From assembly GCF_002252755.1 (NCBI RefSeq), contig NZ_NHOY01000078.1, forward strand, positions 16,516 to 80,515: a stretch of 64,000 nucleotides of DNA, written 5' to 3'. Position 1 is the first letter of the stretch, and the number at the start of each line of letters is the position of its first letter. Of the stretch, positions 1 to 8,018 are shown piece after piece. Position numbers and translations under genes: made by a program. Origin of the DNA: Halorubrum sp. Hd13. GTDB lineage: Archaea; Halobacteriota; Halobacteria; Halobacteriales; Haloferacaceae. The notes under the pieces were generated by a model. That model saw only the letters and a program-made list of their open reading frames with translations. It ran no database searches and was not told where the DNA came from.

Positions 1-512
1 CAGTACGAATGGACGCACTCGCGGGACACGAAGCAGTTCCGTGTCGTCGGCGTCCGTGAGAGGACGACGACTACCACCTCAATATCACGAATCTTCCAGG
101 AGAGGTGTTCCTGCGGTCAGATTTAACACCGCTGTATCGGTGTTGCTGGGAGGTATAGAATTTCTTCCGTGGTCTGAATACATAGTATGAACTGGGCGGA
201 TTTGACACAAGCAGCCGCGATGTCGTGGGAATTTTGCTGTACGCAGCGTTGCTGCCACTGCTGGTGAATTGTGAGCTGTTGGGTCTAGTCACCGAGCGGG
301 CCGACAATGAGATCGTGTTTCCTCTGGAACGGTGGGCGTGCGACCGGAGGATCGCCGCCCAGTTTATTCTCCACGAACTCAGTGAGTACCTCGACTACTC
401 GCAACCGCCGTTGCTGGAGAGGTTGATCGAGGATGCTCAGAAAATCCACCAGCAACGGCCGATACTCCAAGAAACGCTCGCTGCCGCTACACAACCGAAG
501 TGTAAGTCTTAG
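1..512 (+). pseudogene. IS4-family transposase, decayed 3' part
   Basis: Read across frames, this stretch gives the C-terminal third of an IS4-family (ISH8-like) haloarchaeal transposase. A block starting YEWTHSRDTKQFRVVGV is followed after a frame change near base 58 by DDYHLNITNLPGEVF, then a WEV block containing a stop codon near 160, then an intact 95-residue tail from 225 with LLVNCELLGLV and ILHELSEYLDY. The WEV...FRELKT-type block with the catalytic glutamate is damaged by in-frame stops, so the protein cannot be made. The 5' part lies outside the window. The family call rests on remembered similarity; the decay is seen directly. Confidence 0.72.
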
Positions 513-726
513 CTAAATACGAATGGGAAGTAGTATATCTGGAGTATGAACCTCTGTGACTCGAATTGGTAGACTGTGCCCAGTGGACACAAGGACAATA
601 TCTCATACACAAACAGGTCTCAACCATTCACGATACGTGAAGGTATCATACCACGCTTAGTCTGGAAGCAACCCAGTGTCATCTACCTATCTGAGCAGCA
701 GCTGTAGCTGGGTGGGCGAATCAAAT

Positions 727-763
727 AAAAAGGAACCGCGTGTGAGTCGGCCCGCGAGGGCCG
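727..763 (-). terminator. Terminator of the S-layer gene
   Basis: A perfect 6-bp stem (748-753 with 758-763, 4-nt loop) lies 33 bases beyond the S-layer stop codon. On the minus strand it is followed about 14 bases later by a T-tract (complement of 727-731). The remainder of 513-795 holds no convincing gene. Confidence 0.55.
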
Positions 764-795
764 ATGGTTAGCGAGTGTGGTGAATCGCTGCTGGG

Positions 796-3324
796 TTACT
801 CGTTACGCCGCGTCGCGAGGAGCGCAGCCGCGATGAGGGCAACGAGCGCGACGAGAGCACCGAAGCCGGGCGTGGAGTCGTCGGTGCCGCCGTCGCCACC
901 GTCTTCTCCGTCGGTACCGTTACCGTCGGTACCGTCTTCACCGTCGGTACCGTCTTCGCCGTCGGTACCGTCGTCACCATCCATGCCGCCTTCGGTTTCG
1001 ATGGTGAGCGTGCCGGTCGCTTCGTCGTCGTCGGTGGAGACACCGTGCTCGTAGTCACCAGCGTCGAGGCCGGACGTGTCGGCCGTGAACTCGACGGTGG
1101 TGCTGTTACCGGAAGCAAGCGTGACATCCTGACTGTCGAGCTCGTCGCCGTCAAGCGTGAGCGCGACACTCTTCGTGTCCTGCTGGCCACCAGTGTTTTC
1201 GATCGTCGCAGAGACGGTTACCGAGTCACCAGCCGTAGCGGTCGCCTGAGACGGGCTCAGGTCCGAGACCTCGAAGACCGCGGGCTCCTGAACCTGCTCG
1301 ACGACTTCACCGTCGACTTCAAGCTCTTCGTCGAGCGGCGACTGCTGCGTCGAGGTAGTGAACGTGTCGTTCACTTCCTGTTCGTCGAAGTCGAGCTGGG
1401 CCGAGAACGTGCCGTCCGGCTGGACGACAACATCCTCAGCGTTCTTGACGAAGCTCGTCGATGCGTCCTCATCGCTGCGGGCGCGAACGGTGAACTCCGT
1501 CCCAGGCGCGACATTCATCGTACCCGAGATGGTCTGGTTCTCCGCGTTGGAGACCTGAACCGGGTCGCCGTCGAAGTCACCGTCAGCGTCGTTGACATCG
1601 AAGGTCGCGTTCGACGATTCGTACGCGTCTTCGATCTCGTCTTCGCTGTCGTCTTCGCCGTCAGCGTCGGTCAGGAGCGGGTCCTGAACCTGGAAGTCCG
1701 TGGTGTACGTATCGCCGTCCTCGATGGTACCAGTGAGCCCATCGAGGTCGAGGAACACGTAGTAGTCTCCATTGTCGTCGTCGTGGACGATGTCAACATT
1801 GGACGTGAAGGCTGCCCGACTGAGTTCCGACGCGTCGATGTCGTTCGCCTGAACGTTTGAGCCGGGGTCCTCTTCTTCGAACACAAGGCTCGTCACGTTA
1901 TCGTTCCCCGCGCTGGCATTCGTGTTAAGCAGGTCCCAGAGCGCGCCGGCGTTAGTGCCGCCGTTGGCTTCAAGCGCGCCTTCAAGACCAGTCACGGAGA
2001 TCTGGTGGACCAGCACGTCGCTGGGGTTACCAATCGCGACTTGGTCGGTCTGGGTCACGTTGGTTCCAGCACTGTCGGTAATCGCTTCGACAGCAGCGTC
2101 GTCACCGTCGTCATCAGCCACGTCAAGGACGTCGTCACGGACATCGTCCGTGGTACGCCAGAGCTGCATATCACCGGTGGTGCGCTCCTCGATGACGAGC
2201 GACGCAACGTCGCTCTCGTCGTCAAGCGCGTCGCTCGCGTTATTGGAGTCAATCGTCGTCGGGCTCACGGAGACCGTGTAGTCGCCGGAGTCCAGAAGGT
2301 CAGTGAGATTCCCGGACTCGCCCTCGACAGTGATCTCGTCATCATCGTCCGCGAGCTCGGCAATATCGCTGACATCGCCGGTACGGTTGCCGGCAGTGTA
2401 GGTGTTGAAGAGGACGGCAACCTCGCCGTCGTCATCATCATCCGTGATGCTGATGTTGGCTTGGTAGTTGTCGTCCTCAAGATCGCCGACCACGAGTGTT
2501 CCGGAGTCGGTTTCGTCGAGTTCGACAGTGAAGTTCACAACGTCACCCTGCGGGACGGTGTAACTGCTCGAACCGAACTGGAGATCACCCTCACCGGCCT
2601 CAGTCACGTTGATCGAATCGGTATCCTCAGCGGACGTGTCGTTCACGTCGAAGGTGAACTCGTATTCTCCGGTATCGACATCCGAGAGGTTCGAGAAGTT
2701 CGCGTCGTAGGTGCCGTCACCTGTGGAGACGAGCTGTATCTCGTCGTCGTCGTTTTCGTCACCGAAGTCAATGTCGAAATCGTCCGCGAAGAGCGCTTCG
2801 AGTTCCTGATCGTCGAGCTCGCCGTCGGCGCTCACGTTGAGCGTATAAGTGCCACGGTTGGAGTCGAGTTCGAACTCGGCCTCCTCGTCAGCTTGGATCG
2901 AGTCATCGTCGAACTCGGCGGAGAGGTCCTGAACAGCAACCTCGAAGACGTTATTGATGTTACCATCGCCGGCGTCGAGGTAGTAGTCACCAGTGTCGAG
3001 ATCAGCGCTGTCGAACTCGACGACACCGTTCTCGTCAACATCTAGCTCCTCTACAAGGCGGGTGTCATTATCACCCTGATCCTCGCGGAGAGAGACCTCA
3101 TCGACAGTGAATCCGTCGACTGCGACGGATTGACCTTGCCAGAGGATGGCGTTGTTGATGCCATTCGCTCCACTCTCGCCTTCGAATGTTCTGTCTGCAT
3201 CATACTCGTCGTTGAACGCAGCCGCGGGAGCAGCTGCGAATCCAGCAGCAACCATGGAAAGTACCATGACCGCTGCAAAGAAGACCGCGTTAGCCTTCTT
3301 GCGTGTTGTATTGTCGTTTGTCAT
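796..3324 (-). CDS. csg: S-layer glycoprotein precursor
   Basis: 842 residues, the size of haloarchaeal S-layer glycoproteins, which form the paracrystalline cell wall. Residues 1-37 are a signal peptide with a twin-lysine start, a hydrophobic core and an AAPAAA cleavage region before mature FNDEYD. The mature protein is very rich in Asp/Glu, with many N-x-S/T sequons (for example NVS, NFS, NLS, NDT). A CARDB-like Ig domain lies near residues 680-780. It is followed by a Gly-Asp-Thr repeat linker (TDGEDG units), then the tripartite PGF-CTERM anchor: PGFG, hydrophobic helix, basic ATRRNE end. Archaeosortase ArtA is known to process this signal. The gene is the likely substrate of the glycosylation genes around it. 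The long leader and strong terminator fit a highly expressed gene. Confidence 0.93.
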   Translation of the reverse strand: MTNDNTTRKKANAVFFAAVMVLSMVAAGFAAAPAAAFNDEYDADRTFEGESGANGINNAILWQGQSVAVDGFTVDEVSLREDQGDNDTRLVEELDVDENGVVEFDSADLDTGDYYLDAGDGNINNVFEVAVQDLSAEFDDDSIQADEEAEFELDSNRGTYTLNVSADGELDDQELEALFADDFDIDFGDENDDDEIQLVSTGDGTYDANFSNLSDVDTGEYEFTFDVNDTSAEDTDSINVTEAGEGDLQFGSSSYTVPQGDVVNFTVELDETDSGTLVVGDLEDDNYQANISITDDDDDGEVAVLFNTYTAGNRTGDVSDIAELADDDDEITVEGESGNLTDLLDSGDYTVSVSPTTIDSNNASDALDDESDVASLVIEERTTGDMQLWRTTDDVRDDVLDVADDDGDDAAVEAITDSAGTNVTQTDQVAIGNPSDVLVHQISVTGLEGALEANGGTNAGALWDLLNTNASAGNDNVTSLVFEEEDPGSNVQANDIDASELSRAAFTSNVDIVHDDDNGDYYVFLDLDGLTGTIEDGDTYTTDFQVQDPLLTDADGEDDSEDEIEDAYESSNATFDVNDADGDFDGDPVQVSNAENQTISGTMNVAPGTEFTVRARSDEDASTSFVKNAEDVVVQPDGTFSAQLDFDEQEVNDTFTTSTQQSPLDEELEVDGEVVEQVQEPAVFEVSDLSPSQATATAGDSVTVSATIENTGGQQDTKSVALTLDGDELDSQDVTLASGNSTTVEFTADTSGLDAGDYEHGVSTDDDEATGTLTIETEGGMDGDDGTDGEDGTDGEDGTDGNGTDGEDGGDGGTDDSTPGFGALVALVALIAAALLATRRNE

Positions 3325-3466
3325 ATTGTTGTTTTGTTCTGTGTTGCGACAGTCTGCTTTGTCTTCACCCTGCTTGCCCGTTCGACATCGACCTACACTG
3401 CATCGAGGTCACGACCGGACTCGGTTCAGAGTACTCGCGTTTGTGTCGCTGGGTAGGGGTCTGCAT
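3325..3466 (-). promoter_or_regulatory. Long 5' leader of the S-layer gene
   Basis: The nearest good TATA box (3487-3492) predicts transcription starting near 3462-3466. That leaves an untranslated leader of about 140 bases before the ATG at 3324. Known haloarchaeal S-layer transcripts also carry leaders over 100 bases long. No alternative promoter was seen closer to the ATG. Confidence 0.45.
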
Positions 3467-3486
3467 CCATCCGTTAAAGGGGTCAG

Positions 3487-3492
3487 TATAAA
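3487..3492 (-). promoter_or_regulatory. S-layer promoter TATA box
   Basis: On the minus strand this reads TTTATA, the haloarchaeal TATA consensus. It faces the S-layer gene at a distance compatible with the long leaders known for this family. An inverted repeat lies 23 bases upstream. Confidence 0.5.
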
Positions 3493-3514
3493 TGCTTTGT
3501 GTGGACACGCCCAG

Positions 3515-3533
3515 TGTGTGAACACCTCACACA
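3515..3533. promoter_or_regulatory. Perfect inverted repeat upstream of the S-layer TATA box
   Basis: The arms TGTGTGA and TCACACA (7 bp, perfect) are separated by ACACC and centred about 35 bp upstream of the TATA box. The position suits an activator site. Inference only; no regulator is identified. Confidence 0.35.
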
Positions 3534-3771
3534 AGAGTCTGACAGGGGTAAGACGGCTGTTTCCAGAAACGTACGAGGATCAGTCTTGCCAGGGCTAACA
3601 CATCAATTTCAGCGTGGTAATTTCCCCGCCATATCCGGTCTTCGTACCCAACGGCTGGATATCAGGTTTCACTATTTGATTCTGGCTCTTCCAGTCCAAA
3701 TGACGGGATGACCGGGGGTGTAACGTAGACTCTCCGAAGGCAACCCATAAAACCCCTCATTGCTGTCAGCT
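3534..3771. other. Intergenic, nothing recognised
   Basis: There is no ORF with protein-like composition and no clear hairpin between the S-layer promoter and the decayed repeat gene. Short ORFs here have no recognisable features. Confidence 0.4.
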
Positions 3772-4492
3772 AAGATTTGCCTAGTCGTCGAGCGCCGCTT
3801 CGACCGCCTCACAATCCGAACCGACGCTGGTAGGTTGCAAGTGTGTACTCACCCTCGCGGGCGACAGTCGTCGAGGTTGGCTGCTCGCCCAATCATAAGG
3901 CGGGCGATGAACCTCCGTGATGAGGTCGTCCGTCGGAATTGGCAGCTGGTCAGGCATCTCGGTGCCCGCCGCCGCAAGCGCCTCACTCTATGAGCCAACC
4001 CACTCTGTGTGGGTGCGTGCTCGATGAGTGCCGTGCTCGCGCATCCCTCCAAACAGGTGGTGAGTCGTGCACCACACGGTGAAGCTCATCGGGTAGATCT
4101 CCATTTGACACATGCGCACCACCCTCCGTCGTCTCGTCGAACGCCTCCTCGAGTGCGGCCGATCACGACCCTAATCGCCTCTGATACGTCCAGCGGGAGT
4201 ACCGCCGTGCTCGTTCATCTGGTCGCCGGTCGGAATCCATTCGAGGTCGTTGGGAAGCTGCTGAACCTCGGCAAGCAGGTCCCCCGTTGGAATCGCTGTA
4301 TCGGGTGCGTGCGGATCGGACGTCGGCCTGCTCGACGGCGTCATTCCACGAGCCAAACCGTCGCAGGATTGGCGTGTCGGCGATCAAGCTGTGCTCACGG
4401 AACTGCTGGAGCGTAGGTTTTCCACCAGTGTCACCAACCACGGCCACGCGACGGATCTCACCGAGTAGTTCTTTCTCGACGTACGACGGCAT
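3772..4492 (-). pseudogene. Decayed homing-endonuclease-associated-repeat gene
   Basis: The first 70 codons from 4492 encode a repeat unit ending RRFGSWNDAVEQA. After frame changes, related units can be followed: IPTGDLLAEVQQLPNDLEW, a YQRRLGS end, a NGDLPDELHRVVHDSP unit and PTDDLITEVHRPPYDW, reaching about 3772. These match the unit of the intact protein at 54360-55100 (DELLAEL...TYRRRFGSWTNAL). Several frameshifts and stops make it non-functional. This repeat is known from Pfam as an accessory DNA-binding repeat of homing endonucleases. No nuclease domain remains. The end points are approximate. Confidence 0.62.
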
Positions 4493-4592
4493 ATCCGTGA
4501 GACTGACGGCAGGCTGTATGAGTGTTCGGGGATCGAACGCAGAAGCCTAAAGGCACTGCTACAACTGGGCAGATTGAGAATCTCCCGTCTCT

Positions 4593-7211
4593 TCACATCC
4601 ACTCAACACGGGAGCTGATAACACTCACCGACGAACTAGTGGCCACGTGTGAGGCGCCATCCCGATCAACCCTGGTCTGATTTCCATCAAGAACATCTGT
4701 GGACGTCACAGAGACGGTCCGGTTGCCGACAGTGTACTCGCCGGGGTGGGCGACTCGTATCGTCGCGGTTCCATTCGACACCGGAGCACTGCGAGTGTAC
4801 GTTTGGGTTTCGTCGCCAAGAGTCACCGTGGTCGTCGCAGTTACCCGGTTACCTGTCGGATCCGAGATCTCGATAACAGCGCCGGGAACGATTGCAAACG
4901 TCCGTACGCCGTCTACCGACGCAAGCAGTTGGTAGTGACCGGTTGCCGTCGTGTTGTTGACCCCGGTGCCGAGTCCCTCATACAACGCTGCATATGCTGT
5001 ATTTTCTGATGGCGCGTTCTCTCGATCCGTGAGGACGACGTACCCGACTCGTCCTTGGAACTGATCGTACCATCCATCGGGATCCTCGGCCGTGAGGAAC
5101 TGGTCGTGGTTGCTCTGGGCATACCCGTAGCCTTGGGCCTCACCGCTCACGAAGTAGTTGTACATCCGGTTGTCGCCCCACTGGCTCAACACGAAATTTT
5201 CGGGATACGCGCGATCACTGGAGTCAGCATGGGTGTCAATCGTCTGGGCGGCATCGAACTGCGCTCGATCGTGGGTCGTCTGGCCAACCAGCGGCGGCAC
5301 AAGAATGAGATTAAACACCAAGACGAGTGCCACCGTCGCGACAAGATAGCCCCGTTTTCCGGTACTGGATGGCAATCGCAGCGTCGACACCTCCTGCGTA
5401 TCGTCGCTGTCTTCGACACGGTCAAGGAGAGACGTGTCAACGTCGTCGCCGGCGCTTGTGAGACGTTGTGATCGCGTCGTATCTCCAGCATCGCGAGTAT
5501 TGTACGCCCTCCCGAGCACATCCACAGGGCGCGTGATGTCGACCGCCGCGAGCAGGTACACAAGTCCGATCCCAGCGAATGGCGCGATAAAGATCGCTAG
5601 CTGGCCGGCAAACCGCACCTGGATCGTCGCGAGTAGCGTGTAATACCACGCAAAGCAGATAAGCACAAGCCACCCCGGTTCGTATCGGCGCGCAACCGCC
5701 CACGTCGCAACCGCGAGCACGGCCACGGCGAAGTAGAATCCGAGTCCGAGCTGGAGCAGCGGACCGAAGACGACTGCAAAGTCGGGACTAAATAGTGACA
5801 CGGTCTCGGTGGCACCCTCCCGAAAGAACAGGTCCTCGGCCCGGGTCCGGAACCGGGCGACGTCTTGTGGGCGGAGCGTCCGATACGCGAGGAGGCCAGC
5901 GCCGGCGACGATAGCTTCGAGCCCGACGAGTCCAGTTGCCGGGAGGTCGGTGCGGTGCCACCCCTCGCCGGCGACAACAACCGCAAGCGCTCCACCAGCA
6001 ACGAGAAGCGGCGTGACCGCGGCAATTGATTCGTGCCACCCGAGCCAGCGGTGAGCTGCAAAGGCGATCCCAGCGCCGACAGTGAGCCCTGCAACGAGCG
6101 GTGCATTACCGTACACTGGGGAGACGTCGTGGCGCACGTCAAGTGCGACCCGGAGCCCGACCACGGCGGCGACAGGAATGAATGTAAGCGGCGAGCCCCC
6201 CCACGTGTGTGCAGAAGCTGCCACAGCGACTGCGAGTCCGACCGCAATCGCCCACATTCTTGCATCCATCGCGTGTGCCCGTGTGGGAAACACGGATGTA
6301 GCCTCCTCACTGGCCGCCGTGTCGACACGCTTGGCGACGTCAGCTGCGAGGGCCAACAGCGCTAGTGCCAGCAAACCAAGCCACAAATACTGGTGGGCTT
6401 GGTGGTCGAGAAATCCCACCGAAGTGTACACGACGTTCACAGGCGCGAGCCCGTAGAATAGCACTGCAGCGACTGCAACCCGCACATCGCCAGTGAGCAG
6501 TCGCGTTAGTCGGTAGACGACGTAGCCGAGGCCAACGGCGGCCGCAACCGGCAGCCACGCGGCGATCGTTGGGGCGGCCTCAACGCCGCCAAACAGAACA
6601 GTCACCCACCAGTTGACCGCATGTGAGAGCGGGCGAGTACTTGCAGCTCCACCCATATCGGCGAAAAGCCCGAAATCAAAAATACCGGTTGCACGAGCGG
6701 CCAGCCGCTCCTGCCAGTAGCGGAAAAAGTAGGTGTCGTTTGCGGGTGAGACGACGTAGCCGTCGCGAAACACGGCCGGGGCGGCCACGAGTCGCGCCGC
6801 GGCGACAGCAACGAGCGCGCCGACGAGCCCGGCGACCGTCCCTAGATCACCATCGACGAGTCCAGCAATCCACATGCGACTGGCTTGCGTCGTAGAGCTA
6901 CTCTGATCGGTAGCAGCCGCAGTGGGGGTCGTGGAGCTGTCGGGGGCGGTAGTGTCATCAAAATCACCGTCTGCGTCAAGGGCCGCACGGAGCGCGTCTG
7001 GATGCTGCAGGCGGTAGCCGTCGTCGATATTCTTCGCCAGATCACGTGAGATGAACTCACCAAACTCACCGGAATCCAACGCTATCTCTGCGAAGTTCCA
7101 CGGTTCGCCGTCTGCATCGCGCTCAAGGAGAGCAACGAGCGCGTCCTCCGTCTCAGGATGGTCCGCGAGGTACTCGCGAGCGGCTTCGGTCGTCTCCTCG
7201 GGTGAGGGCAT
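4593..7211 (-). CDS. STT3/AglB-related polytopic membrane protein lacking WWDYG
   Basis: 872 residues. Cytoplasmic N-terminus (about 1-110), then roughly 13 membrane segments to about residue 640, then an extracytoplasmic C-terminal domain with beta-rich repeats. Two acidic loop motifs in STT3-like positions are visible: NDTYFF near 158 and FLDHQAH near 267. These recall the metal-binding and DxD-like motifs of oligosaccharyltransferases. The AglB signature WWDYG is absent. Its place after the last membrane helix is taken by WGDNRMYNYF near residue 678. It could transfer a lipid-linked glycan to protein, as AglB does, or be an STT3-like enzyme with another acceptor. Its position next to the S-layer gene and glycan genes supports a glycosylation role. 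The ATG at 7211 lies close to the divergent VanZ gene. Confidence 0.68.
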   Translation of the reverse strand: MPSPEETTEAAREYLADHPETEDALVALLERDADGEPWNFAEIALDSGEFGEFISRDLAKNIDDGYRLQHPDALRAALDADGDFDDTTAPDSSTTPTAAATDQSSSTTQASRMWIAGLVDGDLGTVAGLVGALVAVAAARLVAAPAVFRDGYVVSPANDTYFFRYWQERLAARATGIFDFGLFADMGGAASTRPLSHAVNWWVTVLFGGVEAAPTIAAWLPVAAAVGLGYVVYRLTRLLTGDVRVAVAAVLFYGLAPVNVVYTSVGFLDHQAHQYLWLGLLALALLALAADVAKRVDTAASEEATSVFPTRAHAMDARMWAIAVGLAVAVAASAHTWGGSPLTFIPVAAVVGLRVALDVRHDVSPVYGNAPLVAGLTVGAGIAFAAHRWLGWHESIAAVTPLLVAGGALAVVVAGEGWHRTDLPATGLVGLEAIVAGAGLLAYRTLRPQDVARFRTRAEDLFFREGATETVSLFSPDFAVVFGPLLQLGLGFYFAVAVLAVATWAVARRYEPGWLVLICFAWYYTLLATIQVRFAGQLAIFIAPFAGIGLVYLLAAVDITRPVDVLGRAYNTRDAGDTTRSQRLTSAGDDVDTSLLDRVEDSDDTQEVSTLRLPSSTGKRGYLVATVALVLVFNLILVPPLVGQTTHDRAQFDAAQTIDTHADSSDRAYPENFVLSQWGDNRMYNYFVSGEAQGYGYAQSNHDQFLTAEDPDGWYDQFQGRVGYVVLTDRENAPSENTAYAALYEGLGTGVNNTTATGHYQLLASVDGVRTFAIVPGAVIEISDPTGNRVTATTTVTLGDETQTYTRSAPVSNGTATIRVAHPGEYTVGNRTVSVTSTDVLDGNQTRVDRDGASHVATSSSVSVISSRVEWM

Positions 7212-7331
7212 TAGTGTGCAACTGTGCGCGCCCCCGATTAGCGTTTTCGTTCGATATGACCAGTGCTAAGCGCTGCGCCAGTCGGGGAGTAGTTCCGAAC
7301 ACATCAACAGAAATCGACAGATTGCGTGGTC

Positions 7332-7337
7332 TTTATT
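7332..7337 (+). promoter_or_regulatory. TATA box for the VanZ-like gene
   Basis: TTTATT lies 23-28 bases before the ATG at 7361, the spacing of a leaderless haloarchaeal transcript. This supports 7361 over upstream in-frame starts. Confidence 0.5.
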
Positions 7338-7360
7338 TGCTGACAACTCTCCCACGGAGT

Positions 7361-7804
7361 ATGCGCCGGTTGCGGCTCCCACTTGTGCCAAAGACGGTTC
7401 GATGGAGCGCCGTTCTCGCGGTTGCGGGAATTATTCTGTATTATTCGATCCGCGCCGGCCCGGGCACCCAAACCTTTCAGACGGGACCGCTTGGGTTGGT
7501 TCCTTACTCGGACTGGCTGCACTTTCTCGCGTACGCCTGTCTGGCTGTCATGCTCGCGTACGCACTGCATGACTCTCGGCTGCGCGGATGGCACGTGTTT
7601 CTGCTCGTGTTCTGCTGTGCTGTGGGGTATGGCGTGACGATTGAGCTGCTACAGTCGCGACTCCCCTCTCGCACCTTCGCGTTCGGAGATATCGGCGTCA
7701 ACGCGACGGGGGCGGCTGTAGCGGTGGTCTGTTGGCGAGCCATCGTGCGATACGCTCGGTTTTACCGAGCGGCACAGCTGGCTGATATTGAATCGCCGGT
7801 CTGA
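7361..7804 (+). CDS. VanZ-like family small membrane protein
   Basis: 147 residues from the chosen ATG, with four membrane helices. VanZ-like hallmarks are visible: PYSDWLHFLAYACLA (the K/D-x-x-HF-x-x-Y block), then GYGVTIELLQSRLPSRTFAFGDIGVNATGA, which carries the E-x-x-Q...R...D-x-x-x-N pattern. The molecular function of archaeal VanZ-like proteins is not established. The upstream ATG/GTG starts from 7202 overlap the divergent gene and lack a promoter, so the leaderless start at 7361 is preferred. Confidence 0.72.
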   Translation: MRRLRLPLVPKTVRWSAVLAVAGIILYYSIRAGPGTQTFQTGPLGLVPYSDWLHFLAYACLAVMLAYALHDSRLRGWHVFLLVFCCAVGYGVTIELLQSRLPSRTFAFGDIGVNATGAAVAVVCWRAIVRYARFYRAAQLADIESPV

Positions 7805-7965
7805 CGCGCGCGGTCACCGCTACAGGCGAGCTCGCGAGCGGGACACCGATCAGAAAACAACTTGCGGCAGACTCAGTACTCGCCGCTGCAATCTGGAGAG
7901 AGCTACCAAGTCCTTCCGTACCTGTGTGGCCTGCTGGCAGCCATAACGCGAGTGTCTAAGACCGC
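7805..7965. other. Intergenic, nothing recognised
   Basis: No ORF or hairpin stands out between the VanZ-like gene and the conserved leader of the CARDB protein. Confidence 0.35.
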
Positions 7966-8018
7966 CTTAATTCGGATTCAATCTCTATTACAATGACTCT
8001 CGGTTGGGTTGAGTCGCT
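7966..8018 (+). promoter_or_regulatory. Promoter/leader shared with the paralog at 61 kb
   Basis: From CTTAATTC to the ATG is 53 bases here and also 53 bases at 61154-61206. The two stretches keep the same order of blocks: CTTAATTC, ATTC, TATTACAAT, ACTCTCGGT, GGGTTGAG. The TATTACAAT block sits about 30 bases before the ATG and is the likely TATA element. Such conservation outside coding sequence suggests shared regulation or a duplicated gene with its promoter. Confidence 0.55.

Noticed and set aside
2005..3045. Long plus-strand open frame opposite the S-layer gene (also 1045-1860)
   Set aside because: Antisense shadow of a GC-rich, Asp-rich gene; it has no protein features, and the minus-strand frame is clearly the gene.
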